Source: Eubacteriales bacterium (GTDB lineage Bacteria; Bacillota; Clostridia; JAQUNY01). Taken from it: a stretch of DNA of 6,662 nt. Location: the NCBI GenBank assembly GCA_028717405.1, contig JAQUNY010000091.1, positions 1 to 6,662 of the forward strand, in the 5' to 3' direction. The position numbers and the translations under genes are program-made. Shown here piece by piece: positions 1 through 5,412 of this stretch; position 1 is the first letter of the stretch, and each line of letters opens with the position of its first letter. Below the pieces are notes generated by a model. The model did not search any database and was not told the DNA's origin. It worked only from the letters and a program-made list of their open reading frames with translations.

Positions 1-2
1 GG

Positions 3-677
3 AAAGAGCTCCTCACCAAAATCAAACCATCGGTCATGAGGCTTTATGACGAGGCGGAAACGGCTTCATTGATAAAAAAGATAGTAGGAGTCGCCAAAAA
101 GGGCGCTTTCATGAATATTGCCGTTGAAGGCGCCAAAGAAGTAGTGGCAGTTGAAGAAAAAATACTGCTTTCAACTTTTGCTAAATATAATGCCGAAGAT
201 CTGGGCAGCGAGTACGGAGAAAAATGGTGGAAGGAAAAAATTACCTTTTTCTACCCGGGGCACATGTTCGACCTCCCGCAGATGTTCGGCACGATGGACA
301 CAATAGCCACTTACTCAAATATAGAAAAAATATATTGGGCAATGAAGGAAGCAGTCGAGAGCAACTTCCCGATGGCAAGGTATATCGCCCATTTCTCGCA
401 TTGGTACGAGTGGGGGGCAATGATTTACGACAGGTTTATCGTCGACGATCCGCCAAAAGACCCGCATGAAGCACTCAGTCTGCATAACCGGATCTGGACT
501 GCGGGAGTCAGGGCCGCCCTGAAAAACGGCGGAGTGGTCAACGACCATCACGGGGTCGGCATAAAGCTGGGAAGATACATGAAGGAACAGTACGGGCCGG
601 CAATGCAGGTTTTCGAAGGCCTTAAAAAGCAGCTGGACCCCAATGGGATCATGAATCCGTTCAAGCTGGGGATTTAA
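3..677 (+). CDS. FAD-linked oxidase, C-terminal part (GlcD / alkyl-DHAP-synthase type), 5'-truncated
   Basis: The frame is open from the first bases, with the first complete codon at 3, and runs 224 codons to TAA at 675-677. The ATG at 36 is probably internal, because the residues before it (KELLTKIKPSVMRLYD) read like family sequence. Seen: a pattern of His, Tyr and Gly (AHFSHWYEWG, nt about 387-416), the DHHGVG motif (nt 543-560), and a C-terminal LDPNGIMNPFKLG. This order is typical of the C-terminal (cap/substrate) domain of FAD-linked oxidases such as glycolate oxidase GlcD, D-lactate dehydrogenase and alkyldihydroxyacetonephosphate synthase; the HHGVG context looks most like the last. 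The N-terminal FAD-binding PCMH-type domain must lie upstream of the window. Such enzymes usually oxidise 2-hydroxy acids or related alcohols in the cytoplasm and pass electrons to a partner; the next gene, an Fe-S protein 47 nt downstream, is the obvious candidate. The substrate cannot be read from this fragment. Family assignment is firm; lipid synthesis is unlikely given the sugar-catabolic neighbours. Confidence 0.87.
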   Translation, partial: KELLTKIKPSVMRLYDEAETASLIKKIVGVAKKGAFMNIAVEGAKEVVAVEEKILLSTFAKYNAEDLGSEYGEKWWKEKITFFYPGHMFDLPQMFGTMDTIATYSNIEKIYWAMKEAVESNFPMARYIAHFSHWYEWGAMIYDRFIVDDPPKDPHEALSLHNRIWTAGVRAALKNGGVVNDHHGVGIKLGRYMKEQYGPAMQVFEGLKKQLDPNGIMNPFKLGI

Positions 678-710
678 AACCCGGAACGCGGGATATGATA
701 TGTAACCGGA

Positions 711-717
711 AAGAGGT
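711..717 (+). promoter_or_regulatory. Ribosome binding site that decides the start of the Fe-S protein
   Basis: AAGAGGT lies 7 nt before GTG at 725 and 13 nt before ATG at 731. The longer in-frame ATG at 695 has only a weak purine stretch before it, and its ten extra residues resemble nothing conserved. GTG 725 is preferred; ATG 731, two codons later, is the alternative. Confidence 0.5.
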
Positions 718-724
718 AATTCAA

Positions 725-1849
725 GTGCCAATGATGATAGAGAAAGAAAAACAGACAATAGATTCCTGCAGGTTTTGCTGGATGTGCAGGCATGTATGCC
801 CGATAGGCAATGTAACCGGCAGGGAAAGGAATAACGCCCGTGCAAGGGCGCTGACACTGTCGGTGGTTCTCAGGGGGGCTGCGGAGCTTAGCGAAGATAT
901 TGTAGCGAATGTCTATGAGTGCGCCATGTGCGGGGCGTGTGTCAAGGAATGCGTCACAGGATGGGATCCGTTGAATTTCACGAGGGCTGTGAAAGCAGAC
1001 GCCGCAGTTGCGGGAGTCACCCCGCCTTATATCACCCGGTTGATAGAAAACAATCTGGAGACGGGCAATCCATATGGAATAAAAAACATCTGTGACGAAC
1101 TGGCGGAAAAGCTGCCGGAGATGGAAAAAATGTCGGGGACGCTTTTATTCCTGGGCACAGACGCACGTTTTAAATGTGCCGGCAAAGCCTTAAAAGCCGC
1201 GGAACTGATCAATAAATCGGGAGAGCCGTTTGCCGTACTGAAAGATGAGCCCGACAGCGGATACATGATGGATTTTCTGCTCGGGAAAATAGATGAAACC
1301 AGCAGTATTATGAAAAAGGCGGCGGAGGTGCTCAACAGGTATGAAACGGTAATATGCTACGATCCTGCCGACGCGAAAATATTCATGAGGGAATATAAAG
1401 AATGGGGCATAGATATACGTCCTGTAATAAAAACGTTCACGGCGTACATTGCCGGACTTGTCCGCACAGGTGCGCTGAAACCCGTCAGGCAGAAAAGGGC
1501 TTTCGTATTCCAGGATCCTGCCCATCTGTCCAGAGACCTTGAGGAAACGGAAGAGGCACGGTTCATCCTGAATGCATGCGGAGAAACATATGAAATGCTG
1601 CTTAACGGAAAAGATACGATGTGGGCAGGCAACCTGATAATGAAAGAATATATGCCCGATGTCATAAAAAGGACTGCGCTTGAAAGATGGAAGAACGCCA
1701 TGTCAACCGGAGCGGATGTGCTTGTCACCGCAAGCCCTTCGGAATACCAGGTCCTCAGCATGGTCAGGGATGAAGCCATATCGGCTACCGGCGGAAGGGA
1801 AATGGGGCTTGAGAGTATAGAAGAAACGGTACTTAAGTCACTCAGATAA
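725..1849 (+). CDS. Two-cluster [4Fe-4S] ferredoxin-type protein with degenerate CCG (HdrD/GlcF-like) region
   Basis: A 374-residue cytoplasmic electron carrier predicted to take electrons from the flavoprotein encoded just upstream, as GlcF does for GlcD. Seen: two CxxCxxCxxxC motifs, C15-C18-C21-C25(P) and C66-C69-C72-C76, in the arrangement of the GlcF/HdrD/LutA group, each expected to bind one 4Fe-4S cluster. The remainder has the outline of two CCG half-domains, but the usual ligand positions are changed. Where one expects a DPCHL-type motif it has DPAHLSR (about 264-270); where one expects CCG it has MWAGN (about 299-303); where one expects CPxC it has ASPSE (about 336-340). The first half is similarly altered (LGTDARF near 143, CYDPADAK near 211). 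No transmembrane segment or signal peptide is visible. The start is set by the AAGAGGT ribosome binding site. Assignment to the (Fe-S)-binding oxidoreductase subunit group is firm; the electron acceptor is unknown. The loss of CCG ligands is my own motif alignment. Confidence 0.85.
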   Translation: MPMMIEKEKQTIDSCRFCWMCRHVCPIGNVTGRERNNARARALTLSVVLRGAAELSEDIVANVYECAMCGACVKECVTGWDPLNFTRAVKADAAVAGVTPPYITRLIENNLETGNPYGIKNICDELAEKLPEMEKMSGTLLFLGTDARFKCAGKALKAAELINKSGEPFAVLKDEPDSGYMMDFLLGKIDETSSIMKKAAEVLNRYETVICYDPADAKIFMREYKEWGIDIRPVIKTFTAYIAGLVRTGALKPVRQKRAFVFQDPAHLSRDLEETEEARFILNACGETYEMLLNGKDTMWAGNLIMKEYMPDVIKRTALERWKNAMSTGADVLVTASPSEYQVLSMVRDEAISATGGREMGLESIEETVLKSLR

Positions 1850-1891
1850 AAATGACAGGGCAGATCCTGATAAATGACAGGCAGATCCCTG
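1850..1891 (+). repeat. Imperfect 20-nt tandem repeat with CAGG-N6-CCTG dyads, between Fe-S protein and aldolase genes
   Basis: Two near-identical units, 1850-1869 and 1872-1891, start 22 nt apart: aaatgacagggcagatcctg and aaatgacaggcagatccctg. They differ only by the position of one G and one C in runs. Each holds a small inverted repeat, CAGG-six bases-CCTG (1856-1869 and 1878-1891). The spacing of 22 nt is close to two helical turns, which would suit a repressor operator, but the arms are only 4 bp long. It lies directly before the aldolase ribosome binding site (AAGGAG, 1895-1900). The repeat itself is plain in the sequence; a regulatory role is a guess, and a recent small duplication is an equally good explanation. 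Confidence 0.55.
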
Positions 1892-1910
1892 AAGAAGGAG
1901 TGTATCCGGC

Positions 1911-2735
1911 ATGCTTGCAGATTTGAAGTATGTTCTAAAAATAGCCGATGAAGGCAGTTTTGCAGTCCCGGCTTTCAATGTTTATAATATGGAAACGGTG
2001 ATGGGAATAATAAAAGCGGCTGAGATGAAGAAAGCCCCTGTGATAATACAGTCCTACAGCAGGCTTTTCACCTCGGGCAACGCGGATTATCTTGCGCCCA
2101 TAGTCCTTGAGGCTGCGGGGAAGGCTTCAATACCTGTCTGTTTTCATCTGGACCATGGCGCATCTATGGCTGAAGTGGTCAAGGCAATCCGCTGCGGATG
2201 TACCGGTATAATGATCGACGCCTCGGCGCTTCCTGTTGAAGAAAACATCAGGATAACATCTGACGCAGTGAGGATCTGCGGGTATGCCGGCATACCTGTA
2301 GAAGGGGAGATAGGTCATGTGGGTTCAGTAAAAGATGATATGATGAGCCCTTTCACCCAGGTCGCTGAAGCAGTGAATTTTGCGGAATCGGCAGGAGTGG
2401 CTGCGATGGCTATACATGTGGGCACGGCTCACGGCAGGTATAAAAAGGAGCCAAAACTTGACATCAGCCGTATCAGGGAGATCCACGATGCAGTTGGACC
2501 CTTCCTTGTACTGCACGGAGGCTCCGGGATACCTGATGATCAGATCAGAGAAGCCATAGCCGCCGGCATCCGCAAAGTGAATATCGGGACTGATGTGTGT
2601 TATGCCTTCCTTGACAGAGTTTTCGAAACATCACGCGAACTTGTTGCAATAGACTTGTTCATGAAAGACGCAATCGACAGTGTGGCTGAATTCGCAGCTT
2701 CCAGAATCGATCTGCTCGGAGCGGGAGGAAAATGA
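1911..2735 (+). CDS. Class II (zinc-dependent) aldolase, FBP / GatY / IolJ family
   Basis: A 274-residue cytoplasmic aldolase, full length for the GatY/KbaY/IolJ/FbaA family, which cleaves ketose-type phosphates to DHAP plus an aldehyde. Seen: AFNVYN near the N terminus (21-26); HLDHG with catalytic Asp81 and zinc-ligand His82; EGEIGHVG (131-138) with acidic active-site residues; GTAHGRYK with zinc-ligand His174; LHGGSGIPDD with zinc-ligand His202; KVNIGTD (222-228), the phosphate/DHAP-binding stretch. All catalytic elements are intact. Start ATG 1911 follows AAGGAG (1895-1900) by 10 nt. The kinase gene begins one base after the stop, so the product is presumably cleaved after that kinase acts. 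With the IolB-type gene two positions on, the best substrate guess is 5-dehydro-2-deoxygluconate 6-phosphate (the IolJ reaction, giving DHAP and malonate semialdehyde). Tagatose 1,6-bisphosphate, fructose 1-phosphate or sulfofructose 1-phosphate aldolase activity cannot be excluded from sequence. Fold and chemistry are secure, substrate is not. Confidence 0.93.
   Translation: MLADLKYVLKIADEGSFAVPAFNVYNMETVMGIIKAAEMKKAPVIIQSYSRLFTSGNADYLAPIVLEAAGKASIPVCFHLDHGASMAEVVKAIRCGCTGIMIDASALPVEENIRITSDAVRICGYAGIPVEGEIGHVGSVKDDMMSPFTQVAEAVNFAESAGVAAMAIHVGTAHGRYKKEPKLDISRIREIHDAVGPFLVLHGGSGIPDDQIREAIAAGIRKVNIGTDVCYAFLDRVFETSRELVAIDLFMKDAIDSVAEFAASRIDLLGAGGK
2723..2728 (+). promoter_or_regulatory. Ribosome binding site that sets the GTG start of the PfkB kinase
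   Basis: GGGAGG inside the last codons of the aldolase gene stands 8 nt before GTG 2737. A longer frame opens at ATG 2680 inside the aldolase gene, but it adds 19 residues that are absent from PfkB proteins and has no good binding site. The GTG start leaves a one-base gap after the aldolase stop, typical of coupled translation. Confidence 0.7.
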
Positions 2736-2736
2736 A

Positions 2737-3687
2737 GTGTCCGGAGCAGCTGAAAAAACACATAAAACTTTTGAAATAGTCGGGACAGGTGCAGTGGTAT
2801 ATGATACCATTATGGTTACCGGCAATTATCCTGAGGAGGATACCAAACAAGCCGCCTCAAAGACCATTGTACAGGGCGGAGGGCCTTGCGCCAATGCTCT
2901 GGTGGCCTGCAGGAAACTTGGAGCCGAAGTCTCATTTTTCGGCGTTACAGGGGACGATGCGTATGGGCAATACCTTGTCGAGGACTTCTCAAGATATGGG
3001 GTCAATACTGACAGGCTGCTTATCAGAAAGGGACATGTTTCCTTTCACTCTTTCATTATCCTTGCCAGGAGAAATGAAAGAGGGACCCGCACGATACTCT
3101 TCAACAGGGGCGATGCGCCTGCGCTTAAACCTGAAGAGCTGGACAGGCAACTGATCACAGATGCAAAGGTACTGCATCTTGATGGCAACCAGCTGGAGGC
3201 CTCAGTCGCTGCGGCACAGATTGCAGCTGAAGCAGGCGTCAAGGTGAGTCTTGACGCGGGAGGAGCATATCCCGGGATCGGGAAGCTGTTGCCCTATGTT
3301 GATTTTTTGATACCTGCCGAGGATTTTGTAAAAAAATTCACGGGGATACAGGATCCGCACAAAGGGGCAGAAGAGTTATACAGGCGTTTTTCGCCTGAGT
3401 TTGTTATCGTGACACAGGGACCTGAGGGTGGTTTCGCATACGACGGGAAACGACACACGCCTTATCCGCCTTATGATGCGGTGGTAGTTGATTCAAACGG
3501 AGCAGGAGATGTCTTCCACGGAGCTTTTATTACCGGGTATATCAAGGGCATGGATATGATGCAGGCTGCGAATTTCGCCAGCGCCGTATCCGCGCTGAAA
3601 TGTACGGGAGTCGGGGCGAGGCAGAGCATCCCGGGATTTGAAGAGACCATTCAATATATGAGAAGGAGCGGTTACAATGGCTTATAA
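2737..3687 (+). CDS. PfkB-family (ribokinase superfamily) sugar kinase
   Basis: A 316-residue ATP-dependent sugar kinase, normal length for the family. Seen: N-terminal strand EIVGTGAVVYDTI (13-25); first PfkB signature region, QGGGPCANALVACRKLG (46-62), followed by FFGVTGDDAYG (67-77); and the second signature DSNGAGDVFHGAF (252-264), with the anion-hole GAG and catalytic base Asp258. The tail ASAVSALKCTGVGARQSIP (281-299) together with VFHGAF looks more like the ketohexokinase / sulfofructose kinase (YihV) branch than Bacillus IolC, whose motif reads FGAGDSYASAF. Context argues for phosphorylating the compound that the adjacent aldolase cleaves; an IolC role (5-dehydro-2-deoxygluconate kinase) is suggested by the downstream iolB-like gene. 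The start is GTG 2737, one base after the aldolase stop, with GGGAGG at 2723-2728; the last 11 bases overlap the next gene. Kinase family is certain; the substrate is open between a keto-deoxy-sugar acid and a ketose. Confidence 0.92.
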   Translation: MSGAAEKTHKTFEIVGTGAVVYDTIMVTGNYPEEDTKQAASKTIVQGGGPCANALVACRKLGAEVSFFGVTGDDAYGQYLVEDFSRYGVNTDRLLIRKGHVSFHSFIILARRNERGTRTILFNRGDAPALKPEELDRQLITDAKVLHLDGNQLEASVAAAQIAAEAGVKVSLDAGGAYPGIGKLLPYVDFLIPAEDFVKKFTGIQDPHKGAEELYRRFSPEFVIVTQGPEGGFAYDGKRHTPYPPYDAVVVDSNGAGDVFHGAFITGYIKGMDMMQAANFASAVSALKCTGVGARQSIPGFEETIQYMRRSGYNGL

Positions 3688-4486
3688 AAAAACTTGGAAT
3701 ATGGGATATGGAAGAAAGAAAATAATCACCGGATCAAACAGCTCTCTTGAATTGCTTGAAGCTGACATGCTCAGGCTGAGGAGAGGTGAGGAGGCCGAAT
3801 ACGACGAGAAGGACAAGGAGTTTGCACTCGTTGTTCTGAGCGGGACAAATACTGTTACGGGAAAGGACTTTGAATTCCGGGGAGTCGGCAAGAGGAAGAA
3901 TGTTTTCGACGGACCGGCAGCGTCAGTATATGTCCCGGCAAACACGCCTTTCGTCATAATGGCTGAATCCGAAACAGTCATTGCAGTGAGCAAATCACCG
4001 TCAAAGTTAAAAGCAGAACCTGTACTTATAAAGCCTGAGGATGTTGTCATAAAACATCTCGGCAAAACCGGCTGGGAGAGGGAAGCCCACTTCATACTGG
4101 ACGAGAGGGTCAAGGCTAAGCATCTTTATATAGGCGAGGCTTTTGTATCATCCGGCAACTGGGCAAGCTATCCCCCGCACAAGCATGACGAGGACAAGAT
4201 GCCGGCTGAAGGCATCCTGGAAGAAATATATTATTATGAATTCGACAAGCCGGATGGATTCGGGATACAGAAGGTTTATACCAAAGAAGACGGGCCTGAC
4301 GACGGCCGCAAGAAGATAGATTTGACTTATACCGTGAAGACGGGCGACTTTGTCGAAATACCCAGGGGATATCATCCTTTCTGTGTAGCTCCTGGGTATA
4401 ACGCCTATTACCTGTGGATAATGGCGGGTGAAAACAGGGGCTTTTTCATGACCACCGAAGAAAAACATAAGTGGCTGAATAAATAA
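3677..4486 (+). CDS. iolB: 5-deoxy-glucuronate isomerase (IolB family)
   Basis: A 269-residue bicupin of the IolB/KduI group, close to the length of Bacillus IolB (about 271). IolB converts 5-deoxy-D-glucuronate to 5-dehydro-2-deoxy-D-gluconate in myo-inositol breakdown. Seen: the C-terminal cupin SYPPHKHDEDKMP with metal ligands His168 and His170; LEEIYYYEF with probable ligand Glu183; GFGIQKVYT (194-202); and GDFVEIPRGYHPFCVAPGYNAY with the fourth ligand His233, followed by YLWIMAGENR (245-254). This order is characteristic of IolB rather than KduI. ATG 3677 is preceded by AAGGAG (3663-3668) with 8-nt spacing, and the gene overlaps the kinase by 11 nt, indicating coupled expression. No inositol dehydrogenase, dehydratase or hydrolase is visible in the window, so the source of its substrate is unknown; those genes may lie outside, or the enzyme may serve a related uronate. 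Family call strong, exact reaction inferred. Confidence 0.9.
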   Translation: MAYKKTWNMGYGRKKIITGSNSSLELLEADMLRLRRGEEAEYDEKDKEFALVVLSGTNTVTGKDFEFRGVGKRKNVFDGPAASVYVPANTPFVIMAESETVIAVSKSPSKLKAEPVLIKPEDVVIKHLGKTGWEREAHFILDERVKAKHLYIGEAFVSSGNWASYPPHKHDEDKMPAEGILEEIYYYEFDKPDGFGIQKVYTKEDGPDDGRKKIDLTYTVKTGDFVEIPRGYHPFCVAPGYNAYYLWIMAGENRGFFMTTEEKHKWLNK

Positions 4487-4497
4487 CCGGATAAATA

Positions 4498-4506
4498 TGC
4501 TAAAAT
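4498..4506 (+). promoter_or_regulatory. Possible weak internal promoter: extended -10 element TGC-TAAAAT
   Basis: The 53-nt gap 4487-4539 is AT-rich and is the second largest in the cluster. It holds TGCTAAAAT, which matches an extended -10 (TGn plus five of six TATAAT bases). No credible -35 is seen at the proper distance. The heptamer TGCTAAA occurs twice, 10 nt apart (4498-4504 and 4508-4514). A promoter here could give separate transcription of the epimerase, DUF4867 and FGGY kinase genes. This rests only on motif resemblance. Confidence 0.22.
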
Positions 4507-4539
4507 GTGCTAAATAACAGATAGATAAAAGGAAAAACC

Positions 4540-5412
4540 ATGTCGATAACTGAAATTAAAAATGAGCATCTGACTGTCGCAATAGATACCAAAGGAGCTG
4601 AACTCAGATTCATCAGAGGGGCTAATGGCTTAAACTACCTTTGGGAAGGAAATCCTGTCTACTGGGCGAACAGGGCTCCGGTACTTTTTCCTGTTGCCGG
4701 CGGTTTAAGGGAAGACCGTTATATTTTCAAGGGGAAAGAGTATCATATGCCAAAGCACGGATATGCCCGCACCAGTGAGTTCAGGCTTAAGGGATCAGGC
4801 GCATATCACGCAGAATTTATTCTTGAAGATAACGAGGAATCACGAGAAATATATCCCTTCAATTATGAGCTTCGCATTATGTACCGGCTGGTTGGCAACA
4901 GGATAGATGTGAGTTATGAAGTAATAAACAAATCCGACACCGAAATGTATTTTTCAGTCGGAGCGCACGAAGGGTATTCCTGTCCTGAGGGGATAGACGA
5001 ATATGTGCTTATGTTCCCTGAGGATGTGACTCTTGCGACAACGGTGCTGGACGGGAACCTGATCAAACACGGGAAAGAGCCGGTAATCAGGGAATCCTCC
5101 GTCTTGCCTTTGAAATATGACTATTTTAATATCGACGCTCTTGTATTCGAAGATGTGCCCGTAAAGTCGGTAGTGCTGAAACACTTAAAGAGTACGAAAA
5201 AGATAAAAGTGGATTTTGACGGATTTAGAAACCTGCTTTTCTGGACCAAACCGGGGGCGCCATACATATGCATAGAACCATGGTGCGGCAAGCCTGATTT
5301 TGTTGACTCTGCTTTGGATATAGCCTTAAAGCCTTCGATGAACAGGCTTGAACCCGCGCAGAAATTTATAAGGACTCATTCCATAACGGCAGAAGGAGGA
5401 ACAGGCAGATAA
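4540..5412 (+). CDS. LacX-type aldose 1-epimerase-like protein (galactose mutarotase fold)
   Basis: A 290-residue soluble protein of the galactose-mutarotase superfamily, LacX-like subgroup, predicted to interconvert alpha and beta anomers of a sugar in the cytoplasm. Seen: NEHLTVAIDTKGAEL (8-22), YLWEGNPVYWANRAPVLFP (33-51) with the conserved Arg45, PKHGYAR (71-77) with His73, GAHEGYSCP (141-149) with the candidate catalytic His143, and CIEPWCG (244-250) with Glu246 as the candidate general base. The Pro usual after His143 in LacX-type proteins (GGHPAF type) is Glu here. ATG 4540 has AAGGA (4529-4533) 6 nt before it. The stop overlaps the next start by one base (TAATG). Mutarotases accompany import of, or hydrolysis to, reducing sugars, so this gene suggests that the substrate, or an intermediate, is a cyclic aldose. 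That sits awkwardly with a pure inositol pathway. Family certain, sugar unknown. Confidence 0.88.
   Translation: MSITEIKNEHLTVAIDTKGAELRFIRGANGLNYLWEGNPVYWANRAPVLFPVAGGLREDRYIFKGKEYHMPKHGYARTSEFRLKGSGAYHAEFILEDNEESREIYPFNYELRIMYRLVGNRIDVSYEVINKSDTEMYFSVGAHEGYSCPEGIDEYVLMFPEDVTLATTVLDGNLIKHGKEPVIRESSVLPLKYDYFNIDALVFEDVPVKSVVLKHLKSTKKIKVDFDGFRNLLFWTKPGAPYICIEPWCGKPDFVDSALDIALKPSMNRLEPAQKFIRTHSITAEGGTGR

Noticed and set aside
680..692. Hairpin CCCG-gaacg-CGGG after the oxidase stop as a terminator
   Set aside because: Only a 4-bp stem and no following T run; the Fe-S gene follows at once.
695..724. Upstream ATG at 695 as start of the Fe-S protein
   Set aside because: No good ribosome binding site and non-conserved-looking residues; AAGAGGT is correctly spaced for GTG 725.
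315..857. 180-codon open frame on the minus strand across the oxidase/Fe-S junction
   Set aside because: It is antisense to two strongly supported genes, with cysteine- and leucine-rich sequence lacking any recognisable motif; a shadow frame.
1511..1520. Palindrome CAGGATCCTG here and again at 6233-6242 as a dispersed site
   Set aside because: Both copies lie inside coding sequence and encode the same Gln-Asp-Pro-Ala stretch in unrelated proteins; coincidence of codon choice is the simplest reading.
2680..2736. Upstream ATG at 2680 giving a longer PfkB kinase
   Set aside because: It lies deep in the aldolase gene and lacks a binding site; GGGAGG sits 8 nt before GTG 2737, which begins at the usual distance from the first PfkB strand.
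3682..4113. 143-codon minus-strand frame opposite the isomerase gene
   Set aside because: Serine-rich composition typical of antisense translation, no family resemblance, and the plus strand carries a full IolB-type protein.
1911..5412. Sulfoquinovose (sulfo-EMP type) operon
   Set aside because: Class II aldolase, YihV-like kinase and a mutarotase would fit, but no sulfoquinovosidase, SQ isomerase or sulfolactaldehyde reductase is visible, and IolB has no role there. Kept only as an alternative for substrate tests.
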